From: Flammeovirga sp. OC4
GTDB taxonomy: Bacteria > Bacteroidota > Bacteroidia > Cytophagales > Flammeovirgaceae
DNA length: 64,000 bases
Assembly: GCF_000812565.1 (NCBI RefSeq)
Contig: NZ_JTAM01000012.1
Coordinates: forward strand, 87,722-151,721
Direction of reading: 5' to 3'
A model generated the notes under the pieces. That model worked only from the letters and a program-made list of their open reading frames with translations, was not told the origin of the DNA and did no database searches. Shown one piece after another: positions 9,952 through 18,767 of the stretch (within the stretch, counting starts at the first letter, position 1; every line of letters starts with the position of its first letter). Made by a program: the position numbers and the translations under genes.

Positions 9952-10821
9952 TTAATTGTTAATCCTGTTTAAGTTCAGGATATATTTATTGCTTCCGGCA
10001 TTGAAAACAGGGAATTCAGGGTCTGTGTTATTATTACTTTTTTCTCTAATTTTTAATGTCTCATTCCAGTTGAATATAATGGGTGCAGAGTGATCCATTT
10101 TTTCAAAACCTAATTTTGTAAAGCTCTCACCTGCAGACCAATCAGAGTCAGTGTATGTCATAATATCATCTGGTGAATATTCTTTGATAAAGTATTTTAA
10201 CAGCTTACTTAGCCCTCCAACAACTGTATGATCAATAAGGTTACAATAACGAATTAATTCATAGGATTGATGTGGAAGACCGTTTCTGTCATTTATTTTT
10301 CTTTTCCCACTGAAAGAAGCAATAGCAACTAATTTTTTCCCTTTAAATAATCCCAATTTGATTTTTGAGTTAGGTGACCCACTGATATGGTTGAGTTCTA
10401 CAAATTCATTTAAAGTATGGATGTCGATTCTTTCTACTTTTAATGTTCTTGCGTGGATTCGAGTTGTATTACCAAGTAGTCCTGATACACGAGACAGGAC
10501 AGCACTTTGTTTTGTTTGCCAAGTATCTGCCCATAGATGTATAATTCGTTCTTTTTTAAAGTGAGTATTAATAGTAGTAATAGCATGCCTTGAATGCCAC
10601 TTTTTTAGTGTTTTAATTGGGTTTATAAAGTGGAACTTTGTGTTGATGTCTGGAATCGAAATAAATGAATAGGGAGAGATACTACTGTAATAATCAATAC
10701 TATAAAGAATATTATTTTCTTCAAGATAGCAGAGTAGAGGTTGTAGAATAGCTCTAATATTTTTTTCGGTATTCTGTTTTTGATTATTCATTTCTCCTGT
10801 TAACGTATGAAAATTATGCAA
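9952..10821 (-). CDS. Conserved hypothetical protein with GNAT-like C-terminal region
   Basis: I cannot name this gene. The first 100 residues (FHFINPIKTLKKWH) show no domain I recognise. Residues about 150-250 look like an acyltransferase-type fold related to Mom-like or phage-associated proteins: KLGLFKGKKLVAIASFSGKR, then YELIRYCNLID, GGLSKLLKYFIKEY, and a YTDSDWSAGESFTKLGFEKM block. There is no signal peptide, so it is probably cytoplasmic. The start is uncertain: an in-frame Met at 10791 is preceded by AGGAGAA and may be the real one. It is divergent from cysC and not in an operon. Any catalytic role is inference. Confidence 0.7.
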   Translation of the reverse strand: MHNFHTLTGEMNNQKQNTEKNIRAILQPLLCYLEENNILYSIDYYSSISPYSFISIPDINTKFHFINPIKTLKKWHSRHAITTINTHFKKERIIHLWADTWQTKQSAVLSRVSGLLGNTTRIHARTLKVERIDIHTLNEFVELNHISGSPNSKIKLGLFKGKKLVAIASFSGKRKINDRNGLPHQSYELIRYCNLIDHTVVGGLSKLLKYFIKEYSPDDIMTYTDSDWSAGESFTKLGFEKMDHSAPIIFNWNETLKIREKSNNNTDPEFPVFNAGSNKYILNLNRINN

Positions 10822-10879
10822 TGTAAAGGTGCTTTTTTTGAGATTAATATTGCGGAAAGGTTAAATTTTTGCAGATTTG

Positions 10880-10910
10880 TTTGTTATAAAATGGACATAC
10901 TCTATATTTG
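10880..10910 (+). promoter_or_regulatory. cysC promoter, Bacteroidota type
   Basis: TTTG (10880-10883), a 19-bp spacer and TATATTTG (10903-10910) match the consensus exactly. The start codon is 56 nt downstream of the -7 box. A small dyad, CCTAT-N7-ATAGG (10911-10927), sits at the expected transcription start and could be an operator; that is speculative. Confidence 0.8.
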
Positions 10911-10966
10911 CCTATTAAATATATAGGGTAATAGAATTATTAATTTTACTCTTATTCAAAAAACGT

Positions 10967-11581
10967 ATGAGCGAAGCAACAAATATACATCCGATTTTTA
11001 ATTCTCTTTTATCAAGAGAGAAAAAACAAGAATCATTAAAACAAAAAGGCATTGTTCTTTGGATGACAGGTCTATCAGGCTCTGGCAAAAGTACATTAGC
11101 AAGAGCATTAGAATTTGCTTTACATGATTTAGGTTATCATACTATGCTTTTAGATGGTGATAACTTAAGAACAGGCATTAATAGCAACTTAGGTTTCTCA
11201 GAGGAAGATCGTACCGAAAATGTAAGAAGATCAGCTGAGGTATCAAAGCTTTTTGTTAGTTCAGGATTAGTTACCATTTGTTCTCTAATCAGCCCAACAG
11301 AGGAAATTAGAGCTCAGGCAAGAGATATTATTGGTGAAGAAGATTTTTACCAAGTACATATAGATGCACCTTTTGAGGTGTGTGCGGAAAGAGATGTGAA
11401 GGGGCTTTATAAAAAAGCATTAGCTGGTGAGATTAAAAACTTTACGGGTTTGGATTCTCCTTTTGAAATTCCTGCTGACCCATTTGTAAGAATCCCAACG
11501 CATACTCAAACTTTGGAAGAAAGTTTAAAGCAACTACTGGATGCTGTTCTTCCTGTCATTAAATTATCAAACATCAAATAA
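10967..11581 (+). CDS. cysC: Adenylylsulfate kinase
   Basis: Phosphorylates APS to PAPS using ATP; cytoplasmic. Its 204 residues fit a stand-alone APS kinase. The P-loop GLSGSGKST is at 35-43, followed by LLDGDNLRTGINSNLGFS (the DGDN block), then SLISPTEEIRAQAR and the lid segment with DVKGLYKKALAGEI. It is first in a cysC-cysD-cysN operon, with only 7 nt to cysD, and is transcribed from the promoter just upstream. In this operon PAPS could feed sulfate reduction or sulfotransferases; no reductase or sulfotransferase gene is in the window. Confidence 0.95.
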   Translation: MSEATNIHPIFNSLLSREKKQESLKQKGIVLWMTGLSGSGKSTLARALEFALHDLGYHTMLLDGDNLRTGINSNLGFSEEDRTENVRRSAEVSKLFVSSGLVTICSLISPTEEIRAQARDIIGEEDFYQVHIDAPFEVCAERDVKGLYKKALAGEIKNFTGLDSPFEIPADPFVRIPTHTQTLEESLKQLLDAVLPVIKLSNIK

Positions 11582-11588
11582 CTTTAGA

Positions 11589-12494
11589 ATGCAGTCTTAT
11601 ACACTGACCCACTTAAAACAACTCGAGTCGGAGGCTATCTATGTATTTAGAGAGGTAGTATCTCAGTTTGAAAGACCAGCAATGCTATTTTCTGGTGGCA
11701 AGGACTCTATTGTCATGTTGCACCTTGCAAGAAAAGCATTCTGGCCAGGAAAAGTACCTTTCCCGTTAATTCACGTAGATACTGGACACAACTTCCCTGA
11801 GGCCATCGATTACAGAGATTGGCTGGTAGAAGAATATGACTTGGATCTTATCGTTGGGTCTGTTCAAGGATCAATTGATAAAGGAACTGCAGTTGAAGAA
11901 ACAGGGACTAACCCAAGTAGAAACGGTCTACAGGCGATTACTCTTTTAGAAACATTAGAAGAGTACAATGTAGATGCCGCTTTTGGTGGTGGTCGTAGAG
12001 ACGAAGAAAAAGCGAGAGCAAAAGAGCGTTTCTTCTCTCACAGAGATGAGTTTGGACAGTGGAACCCTAAGAACCAACGTCCGGAATTATGGACGCTTTA
12101 CAATGGTCGCTACAATGACTATGAGCACTTCCGTATTTTCCCTATCTCAAACTGGACAGAAATGGACGTATGGCAATATATCGCTCAAGAGCGAATTGCT
12201 TTACCTTCTATCTACTTTGCTCATAAAAGAAAGGTAGTCAATAGAAATGGAATTTTATTAGCTGAATCTCCATGGAATACGCTTCTTAAAGATGAGGTAT
12301 ACGAAGAGAAATTGATTCGTTACCGTACTTTAGGAGACATGACTTGTACAGGTGCTGTATTGTCTGATGCAGATGATTTAGCAGGAATTATCCAAGAAGT
12401 AGCTTCTTCTAGAACTACGGAAAGAGGAAACCGTTCGGATGATAAGAGATCTGAAGCGGCGATGGAGGAAAGAAAATTACAAGGTTATTTCTAA
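11589..12494 (+). CDS. cysD: Sulfate adenylyltransferase subunit 2
   Basis: The catalytic PP-loop ATP pyrophosphatase subunit of ATP sulfurylase; with CysN it forms APS from sulfate and ATP. The start MQSYTLTHLKQLE gives 301 residues, as in E. coli (302). The frame runs back to 11541 but would overlap cysC without similarity. The PP-loop SGGKDS is at 35-40; the AFGGGRRDEEKARAKER block and the GQWNPKNQRPELW block are family-typical. It sits 7 nt after cysC and 20 nt before cysN. Confidence 0.97.
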   Translation: MQSYTLTHLKQLESEAIYVFREVVSQFERPAMLFSGGKDSIVMLHLARKAFWPGKVPFPLIHVDTGHNFPEAIDYRDWLVEEYDLDLIVGSVQGSIDKGTAVEETGTNPSRNGLQAITLLETLEEYNVDAAFGGGRRDEEKARAKERFFSHRDEFGQWNPKNQRPELWTLYNGRYNDYEHFRIFPISNWTEMDVWQYIAQERIALPSIYFAHKRKVVNRNGILLAESPWNTLLKDEVYEEKLIRYRTLGDMTCTGAVLSDADDLAGIIQEVASSRTTERGNRSDDKRSEAAMEERKLQGYF

Positions 12495-12514
12495 ACTATT
12501 ATTCTACTAAAACA

Positions 12515-13822
12515 ATGAGCGAAACAGTATTAAACAATCCAAGTATTAAAAGAGAAGATTCTGCTTCAGCAGTAGATCAATCTTATATGAATATGGACTT
12601 ACTTCGTTTCACTACTGCGGGTAGTGTGGATGATGGTAAGAGTACTTTAATTGGTCGTTTGATGTATGACACAAAGTCAATCTTCGAAGATCAGTTAGAG
12701 GCAATCGAAAAATCAAGTAAAACAAGAGGTGACGAAAACGTAAACCTTGCGTTGTTGACAGACGGTTTGAAAGCAGAGAGAGAACAAGGTATCACTATTG
12801 ATGTGGCTTACCGTTACTTTGCGACTCCAAAACGTAAGTTTATCATTGCGGATACTCCTGGTCATATTCAATACACAAGAAATATGGTAACGGGTGCTTC
12901 CACTGCGAACTTAGCGATCGTATTGGTGGATGCTCGTAATGGTGTGATCGAGCAAACAAGACGTCACACCTATATTGCTTCTTTATTGAAGATTAAGCAC
13001 ATCATTGTTGCTGTAAACAAGATGGACTTGGTGGATTACTCAGAAGAGCAATTCAATAAGATCAAGAAGGATTTCTTAGAAATGTCTTCAAAGATTGGCA
13101 TTGAAGATATCCGTTTTATTCCTATTTCAGCATTGAAAGGGGATAACGTAGTGGATGACTCTGAAAGAACACCTTGGTATACAGGTGGTGCTTTATTGAG
13201 CAACCTTGAAACTGTAGAAATCAGCAATGATCATGATTTAGAAAATGGTCGTTTCCCAATCCAAAGAGTAATTGAAGCGGAAGGTTTCAAAGGATTCGGT
13301 GGTAGAGTAGATGGTGGTATTATTAAAGTTGGAGATGAAGTAGTTGCTTTACCCTCAGGTGCTAAAACTACGATCAAGACTATTGAAACAATGGACGGTA
13401 AGATCGAAGAAGCTTTCCCTCCAATGTCAGTAGTTGTGACTCTAAATGACGATTTAGATCTTTCGAGAGGTGAATTGTTAGCAAAGACTGATGCTCAACC
13501 AGAAAGTGCGACTGAGTTTACAGCTACTTTATGCTGGATGAACAAGAATGCATTATCTGTAGGAAATAAATACATTTTAAGACATACTTCCAATGAAGTC
13601 ACTGCAGAAGTTGTATCAATTGATGACAAATTAGACATCAATACAATGGAAAGCGTAAACGATGTAGAAGATCTTAAGATGAACGAAATTGGTAAAGTAA
13701 CAATCAAGACTTCTTCACCAGTAATGATTGATGCTTATACTAAGAATAGGGCTACGGGAAGTTTGATTCTGATTGATGAAGAATCAAATGAAACAGTAGC
13801 GGCAGGGATGATCACTGCATAA
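12515..13822 (+). CDS. cysN: Sulfate adenylyltransferase subunit 1 (GTPase)
   Basis: An EF-Tu-like GTPase subunit that drives APS synthesis with CysD. At 435 residues it is the plain form, not the CysN-CysC fusion, consistent with the separate cysC upstream. GTPase motifs: GSVDDGKST (36-44), ADTPGHIQYTRNM (G3) and VNKMDLVDY (G4), followed by two beta-barrel domains (GRVDGGIIKVGDEV and onward). It is the last gene of cysCDN and is followed by a strong terminator. Confidence 0.97.
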   Translation: MSETVLNNPSIKREDSASAVDQSYMNMDLLRFTTAGSVDDGKSTLIGRLMYDTKSIFEDQLEAIEKSSKTRGDENVNLALLTDGLKAEREQGITIDVAYRYFATPKRKFIIADTPGHIQYTRNMVTGASTANLAIVLVDARNGVIEQTRRHTYIASLLKIKHIIVAVNKMDLVDYSEEQFNKIKKDFLEMSSKIGIEDIRFIPISALKGDNVVDDSERTPWYTGGALLSNLETVEISNDHDLENGRFPIQRVIEAEGFKGFGGRVDGGIIKVGDEVVALPSGAKTTIKTIETMDGKIEEAFPPMSVVVTLNDDLDLSRGELLAKTDAQPESATEFTATLCWMNKNALSVGNKYILRHTSNEVTAEVVSIDDKLDINTMESVNDVEDLKMNEIGKVTIKTSSPVMIDAYTKNRATGSLILIDEESNETVAAGMITA

Positions 13823-13830
13823 AACAATAA

Positions 13831-13869
13831 AAAAGCGGAACCTCAAAAATTGAAGTTCCGCTTTATTTT
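13831..13869 (+). terminator. Intrinsic terminator of cysCDN
   Basis: AAAGCGGAAC (13832-13841) pairs perfectly with GTTCCGCTTT (13855-13864), followed by ATTTTT. It begins 10 nt after the cysN stop. Confidence 0.92.
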
Positions 13870-13976
13870 TACTATCTGAATTTACTCTTAGATTTTCAAT
13901 AAGAGCTTTTTAATTTAATCAGAAAAAGAGAGAAAACACCCCCACACGGAAGTGTTTTCAATTATTTACTTTTCAC

Positions 13977-14360
13977 CTATTTTTCCTCTACAAGACCTAC
14001 GAATACGGTATCATCTTCTATCTTTATCGGAAATGTAGTGATAGAATCCTCGCATCCGTTCAGGTTTTCACCTGTCTCCAGAGAAAAAGTCTTTTTGTGA
14101 TAAGGGCATGCCACTTTAGGTGTTTGCTCCTCACCTTGCGTACCGATGATACCTCTTGCAAGGATCATCTGCTTTTTGTGAGGGCATAAATTTTGTGTAG
14201 CGAACCATTTATTAATGGTAGTGAAGTTGAAAACGGCTATTTGTTGATCTTTATAAAGTATAGATGAACCTCCGTCTTCTGGAAAGTCACTTACATGTCC
14301 TGCTTTGACCCATGTAGTAACCTGATCTAATGTATTATGTTCGAATGTCATAGTAATCAA
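13977..14360 (-). CDS. nirD: Assimilatory nitrite reductase small subunit, Rieske-type
   Basis: The small subunit of the NAD(P)H-dependent cytoplasmic nitrite reductase. Its 127 residues have the Rieske ligand pairs CPH (NLCPHKKQM) and CPYH (ACPYHKKTF), so unlike E. coli NirD, which lacks the ligands, this copy may bind a [2Fe-2S] cluster. The start MITMTFEHN is used; an internal Met three codons later is possible. It follows nirB by 71 nt on the same strand and is presumably co-transcribed from the nirB promoter. Confidence 0.9.
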   Translation of the reverse strand: MITMTFEHNTLDQVTTWVKAGHVSDFPEDGGSSILYKDQQIAVFNFTTINKWFATQNLCPHKKQMILARGIIGTQGEEQTPKVACPYHKKTFSLETGENLNGCEDSITTFPIKIEDDTVFVGLVEEK

Positions 14361-14431
14361 TTTTTAAGGAATGGGAAATAGAAGTGCAGTATTTCAAAGA
14401 ATAATGCACTTCTTTTGTTTTGTCAACTTAC

Positions 14432-16921
14432 TTACCAAGCAACTGGGAAACGTTGACCTCTTTCTCTCTTGAATTTTTGCGTTGGATCATGAGAATCATC
14501 GTTACTGAAGTGAGTAAATCTCTTTCTCATTTCAGGATCATTGATTGCTGCTTTCCACTCGCAAGTGTAATGAGCAATTAAGATCTTCATGTCATTTTCC
14601 AATTGTTCGCCGATTCCAAGAGAGTCCTCACAAATTACTTGTTTCAAGTAATCGATGCCACCCTCTAATTTCTCTTGCCAAGGAGCCGTTCTTTGTAATG
14701 GCTCAGCCGTTTTGATGTAGAACATTAAGTATCTATCTAAGTACTTAATTACTGTTTCCTTATCAATATCACCTGCTAATAGCACAGCGTGCTTAGGATT
14801 AGCACCGCCGTTACCACCAACGTACAAGTTCCATCCTTTCTCCGTAGCGATAATACCAAAGTCTTTACCTCTAGCTTCAGCACATTCACGGATACAACCA
14901 GAAACACCACCTTTCAATTTGTGTGGAGATCTTAAACCTTTGTATCTGTTTTCCACTTCAATAGCAAAACCTACTGAATCGTGAAGACCGAATCTACACC
15001 ATGTACTACCTACACAACTCTTTACAGTACGAAGTGATTTACCATAAGCATGACCACTTTCGAAACCTGCATCTACTAATCTTTCCCAGATTAATGGAAG
15101 GTCGTTTAGGCGAGCACCGAATAAGTCAATTCTTTGACCACCAGTGATTTTAGTATATAAATCAAACTCTTTTGCAACTTCACCAATAACAATCAACTTG
15201 TCTGGAGTGATCTCACCACCTGGAATACGAGGTACTACAGAGTAAGAACCACCTTTTTGGATATTTGCTAAGAATCTGTCGTTTGTATCTTGAATTGTTG
15301 ACTCTTTTAAGATCAAGTCGTTCCAAATACTTGCTAGAAGTGAACCTACTAATGGCTTACAGGTTTCACAACCTCCACCACTACCATACTTCTCTAGTAG
15401 CTCAGTATAAGATTTGATTTCATTTACTTTGATCAAATCAAACATCTCTTGACGAGTGTAAGGGAAGTGTTCACAAATTTCTTTACGAACTACAGTACCC
15501 ATTGAAGCAAGAGTATCTTCAAGGATGTTGTTGACCATTGGTAAACAACCACCACAGCCAGTACCTGCTTTTGTTGCCGCTTTGATACCGTTGATGTCTG
15601 TTACGCCATCGTCTTTGATACTACAGCAGATGTCGCCTTTTGATACGTTTTCACAAGAACAAACTTGAGCTGTATCAGGAAGAGCATCAACACCCATTCC
15701 AGCACCACCTTCTTCACCTGAAGATTTGATGATTAAATCTTGTGGATGTGGAGGTAAAGCCATTTCATTGATAAACATCTGGTGAAGCATGTTGTAATCA
15801 TCAGCATCACCGATTAGAATACCACCTAATAGCTTTTTACCTTCTAAATCAACATTGATTCGCTTGTAGATACCGTTTTTCTTATCATTGATTGAGATTG
15901 GATAATGTGGGATATTATCACAGAACGGATCACCAAAGCTCGCTACATCTACACCAATTAATTTTAATTTGGTAGACATATCACATCCAGTAAATGTATA
16001 TTCTTTATTATCGTTGGCTATTTGCTCAGCTACAACCTCTGCCATGTCGTAGCCAGGAGCAACTAACCCATAAATCATATTTTCATAAGAAGCACATTCT
16101 CCTACAGCAAAAATCTTCTCATCTGAAGTTTGCATTAAAGAGTTTACAACGAAACCGCCTCTTTCGGCAACTTCTAAACCAGCTTCTTTTCCTAATTCAT
16201 CTCTTGGTCTAATACCCGCAGAGATAATTAGCATATCAACATCTAAAGAAGTTCCATCAGAGAATGCCATTCCCGTCATTTCTTCTTCTCCTTCAATATT
16301 ACTTGTCGCCTTACCTAATAAAATATCGATACCTAAATCTTCCATTTTATTTTTCAGTAAAAGACCACCTTCTTCGTCAATTTGTCTTGGCATTAAGCGA
16401 GGAGCAAATTCTACAACTGAAGTTTTTAAGTTCATGTCAATTGCTGCTTTCGCTGCTTCCAAACCTAAAAGACCTCCACCAAGAACGGCAGCAGATGATG
16501 CTTTTTTACCATAAGCCATCATCATTTCCAAGTCCTCAATAGTTCTATAAACAAAAACGCCTTTTTTCTCAACACCTTTAATAGGAGGAACGAAAGCTGA
16601 ACTACCTGTTGCTAATACTAAGTAATCATATTCATACTTTGAATTAGTATGTGTAGTCACGTATTGTTCTTCTCTATTGATCTGAGATACTTTTTCGCTA
16701 GTGATTAGATTGATACCATTTCCGTCGTACCAATCCTTAGGTGCCATAGTAAGTTTGTCTGCATTTTCGTCCTCGAAATAAGCACTTAAATGTACCCTGT
16801 CGTATGCCGGACGAGGTTCTTCGCCTATGACAGTAATTGATGCGGATGAATTTTTCTCAACAAGCTTTTCACATAGCTTATAACTAACCATACCGTTTCC
16901 TACAATAACTATTCTTGCCAT
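14432..16921 (-). CDS. nirB: Assimilatory nitrite reductase large subunit (siroheme)
   Basis: Six-electron reduction of nitrite to ammonium in the cytoplasm. At 829 residues it is close to E. coli NirB (847). Order: FAD-binding IVIVGNGMVSYK at the N-terminus, NAD-binding AVLGGGLLGLEAA near 145, a BFD-like [2Fe-2S] segment (CSCENV...GCGGCLPM) near 415-455, a second Cys pair (GGGCETCKP), then the siroheme/[4Fe-4S] half with CVGSTWCRFG and GGVSGCIRECAEARG, which supplies the four Cys ligands. It is first gene of nirB-nirD and divergent from cobA, which makes the siroheme precursor. No nitrate reductase or nitrite transporter is present in the window. Confidence 0.96.
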   Translation of the reverse strand: MARIVIVGNGMVSYKLCEKLVEKNSSASITVIGEEPRPAYDRVHLSAYFEDENADKLTMAPKDWYDGNGINLITSEKVSQINREEQYVTTHTNSKYEYDYLVLATGSSAFVPPIKGVEKKGVFVYRTIEDLEMMMAYGKKASSAAVLGGGLLGLEAAKAAIDMNLKTSVVEFAPRLMPRQIDEEGGLLLKNKMEDLGIDILLGKATSNIEGEEEMTGMAFSDGTSLDVDMLIISAGIRPRDELGKEAGLEVAERGGFVVNSLMQTSDEKIFAVGECASYENMIYGLVAPGYDMAEVVAEQIANDNKEYTFTGCDMSTKLKLIGVDVASFGDPFCDNIPHYPISINDKKNGIYKRINVDLEGKKLLGGILIGDADDYNMLHQMFINEMALPPHPQDLIIKSSGEEGGAGMGVDALPDTAQVCSCENVSKGDICCSIKDDGVTDINGIKAATKAGTGCGGCLPMVNNILEDTLASMGTVVRKEICEHFPYTRQEMFDLIKVNEIKSYTELLEKYGSGGGCETCKPLVGSLLASIWNDLILKESTIQDTNDRFLANIQKGGSYSVVPRIPGGEITPDKLIVIGEVAKEFDLYTKITGGQRIDLFGARLNDLPLIWERLVDAGFESGHAYGKSLRTVKSCVGSTWCRFGLHDSVGFAIEVENRYKGLRSPHKLKGGVSGCIRECAEARGKDFGIIATEKGWNLYVGGNGGANPKHAVLLAGDIDKETVIKYLDRYLMFYIKTAEPLQRTAPWQEKLEGGIDYLKQVICEDSLGIGEQLENDMKILIAHYTCEWKAAINDPEMRKRFTHFSNDDSHDPTQKFKRERGQRFPVAW

Positions 16922-16950
16922 AATTGATTCTGTTTAATATTGATTTTAAG

Positions 16951-16980
16951 TAAAACTACGTATAAATACTGAAAAATCAA
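16951..16980 (-). promoter_or_regulatory. nirB promoter
   Basis: On the minus strand TTG (complement of 16978-16980), 19-bp spacer, TAGTTTTA (complement of 16951-16958). This is one mismatch from TAnnTTTG. It lies 30 nt upstream of the nirB start. Confidence 0.7.
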
Positions 16981-17340
16981 TATTACTTACTTAAAAAATT
17001 AATTTTAGGGTGAAAAAAGTCATTGTTTAGATTGATTCTAAGTATTTTTAGAGGGTTAATACGTATTTTTGATCTTGTGTTTCACTTGATTTTAGAGTTG
17101 AAATTTCCTTTTCCATTAATAAGGTATAAACTCTAAGTAAAATTACGATAAACAATAATGTTGAGCAATACCGTAATTTTGCTTTTATTTAAAGAAATAT
17201 AATTTTATTGTTTAATAAATGTGTCTGGTCATTGTTATATTTTAAGTTATTATTTAAATATACAATTATATAAGAGTCTTACTTTTTACCTAGAAAATGA
17301 GTATAAGTTAGGTGGGTTACTTAAAAATTACGTAAAAATG

Positions 17341-17371
17341 TTGTAAAATTAAGTATATATACGTAGTTTTG
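17341..17371 (+). promoter_or_regulatory. cobA promoter
   Basis: TTG (17341-17343), 20-bp spacer, TAGTTTTG (17364-17371) matches the consensus exactly, 28 nt before the start codon. The spacer ends in TATATACG, as in the nirB promoter (TTATACG). Confidence 0.8.
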
Positions 17372-17399
17372 TTAAACAATTCACCTAAACACTAGAATT

Positions 17400-18152
17400 A
17401 TGACACCATCTTTTTACTTAATCGGAGCAGGTCCTGGAGACGTAGAACTACTTACTTTAAAAGCAGTACGTATTTTAAAAGAAAGTAAAGTAGTATTGTA
17501 TGATGCATTGGTATCAGAAGATATCTTAGCACTTATTCCTGATCACGTAGATAAGGTTTACGTTGGCAAAAGGGCTGGTGCACATCACCTTAAACAGGAA
17601 GAAACAAATGAACTGATTGTTGAGAAAGCATTTGAATATGGTTCTGTAACAAGACTTAAAGGTGGCGATTCTTTTGTGTTTGGTAGAGGTCAAGAAGAAA
17701 TTGAACACGCACAACAATTCGGAATTGAATGTGAAGTAGTCCCTGGTATTTCTTCTTCATTGGCTGCACCTACATTAGCAGGTATTCCTGTTACGAAAAG
17801 AGGAATCAACGAAAGCTTTTGGGTGGTAACAGCGACAACTTGTTCAGGTGGACTATCAAAAGACCTGACACATGCAGCATCTTCTTCTGCAACTATTGTG
17901 ATTTTAATGGGTGTAGGGAAGTTGGAATTGATCTCACAGTTATTCTCAATGTATCGTAATGAAGATGAGCCTATTGCTTTGGTACAAGATGCTTCATTGC
18001 CAACACAAAAAATTGTGACAGGTACATTAGGTGATATTGTAGAGAAAGCTAATGAAAAAGGAGTAAGACCTCCTGCGGTAATCGTTATAGGTGAGGTAGT
18101 GAAGTTGGCAGAAAAACAATCATTAGTTTCAATGGTAAAGAACTCTATATAA
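17400..18152 (+). CDS. cobA: Uroporphyrinogen-III C-methyltransferase
   Basis: Two SAM-dependent methylations of uroporphyrinogen III give precorrin-2, the precursor of siroheme (needed by NirB) and cobalamin; cytoplasmic. Its 250 residues match the stand-alone SUMT form, without the CysG oxidase/chelatase domain. Motifs: FYLIGAGPGDVELLTLKA (N-terminal SAM loop), VGKRAGAHH, and VTRLKGGDSFVFGRGQEE. It is divergent from nirB with a matching promoter, so its job is most likely siroheme supply for nitrite reduction. The dehydrogenase/ferrochelatase partner is not in the window. Confidence 0.95.
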   Translation: MTPSFYLIGAGPGDVELLTLKAVRILKESKVVLYDALVSEDILALIPDHVDKVYVGKRAGAHHLKQEETNELIVEKAFEYGSVTRLKGGDSFVFGRGQEEIEHAQQFGIECEVVPGISSSLAAPTLAGIPVTKRGINESFWVVTATTCSGGLSKDLTHAASSSATIVILMGVGKLELISQLFSMYRNEDEPIALVQDASLPTQKIVTGTLGDIVEKANEKGVRPPAVIVIGEVVKLAEKQSLVSMVKNSI

Positions 18153-18212
18153 CTCTATTTAATAATGTGTTTAAAATAATATTCTATTTCTCTGGCAAAA
18201 AGAACTAGAACA

Positions 18213-18245
18213 GAAAAAGCTCCAATATTTGGGGCTTTTTTTATT
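18213..18245 (+). terminator. Intrinsic terminator of cobA
   Basis: AAAAAGCTCC (18214-18223) pairs with GGGGCTTTTT (18231-18240, one G-U pair), loop AATATTT, with the U-tract running to 18242, 60 nt after the stop. Confidence 0.85.
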
Positions 18246-18281
18246 TTCAGTTGAATGTTAAACAATGTTCACGATGAATAG

Positions 18282-18312
18282 TTTTATTTCATTGACTTGG
18301 AAATTACATTTG
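18282..18312 (+). promoter_or_regulatory. Probable promoter of the DUF4345 gene
   Basis: TACATTTG (18305-18312) is a perfect -7 box with the frequent following C. A TTTT at 18282-18285 with a 19-bp spacer could be a degenerate -33 element. Confidence 0.55.
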
Positions 18313-18343
18313 CATAAATGTTTAATAACCAACAAAAACTATT

Positions 18344-18751
18344 ATGAACCTAAAACAGATTTATTTAGCGTTTTTTTCAATCACATTGTCAATCATTGCT
18401 TTAATGTATGGAGTACAGCCTAATTGGTTTGCTGTAATGTTCTTAGAAAATGCGAGTCTCACAACGAATGCATCTCACGTCTTGAGAGCAGTAAGTGGTC
18501 TATACTTGTCCTTATTGACTTTCTTTGTATATGGAATTGTTAATCCAAAATATACGGATACAGCAATTGTTATTACGGCGATCTTTTGTCTAGGATTAGC
18601 AATGGGTAGGACGATAAGCATTCTCTTTGATGGTTTACCTTCCCCAATTTTACTGGTTTATGTAGGGATGGAATATGCAATAATTCCGATAGCTTATTTT
18701 TTATTGAAGAAAGATAAGCTACATCAAAAATTGAAGTTTGAAAATATATAA
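18344..18751 (+). CDS. DUF4345 family membrane protein
   Basis: An integral membrane protein of 135 residues with four predicted helices (about 5-27, 48-68, 73-92, 102-121). It carries the DUF4345 pattern: HVLRAVSGLYLSL in the second segment, LGLAMGRTISILFDGLPSP, and LVYVGMEYAI at the end. The family is widespread and uncharacterised. It is a single gene between its own promoter and terminator, and I infer no function. Confidence 0.8.
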   Translation: MNLKQIYLAFFSITLSIIALMYGVQPNWFAVMFLENASLTTNASHVLRAVSGLYLSLLTFFVYGIVNPKYTDTAIVITAIFCLGLAMGRTISILFDGLPSPILLVYVGMEYAIIPIAYFLLKKDKLHQKLKFENI

Positions 18752-18767
18752 TTCATTATATTAATAA

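Larger units (their letters stand above)
16922..17399. promoter_or_regulatory. nirB/cobA divergent control region with four TACGTA palindromes
   Basis: This 478-bp AT-rich spacer holds no gene. TACGTA occurs at 16957-16962, 17060-17065, 17329-17334 and 17360-17365. The first and last sit in the same place in the nirB and cobA promoters: AGTAT-(A/T)-TATACGTAGTTTT overlapping each -7 box. A 9-bp inverted repeat, AAAATTACG (17139-17147) with CGTAATTTT (17172-17180), lies in the middle. This suggests one regulator acting on both directions, for example in response to nitrite or nitrogen status; the regulator is not identified. Confidence 0.65.

Noticed and set aside
15994..16542. Two plus-strand frames inside nirB
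   Set aside because: They are complements of well-conserved nirB codons; the Leu/Phe-rich translations are artefacts of the opposite strand.
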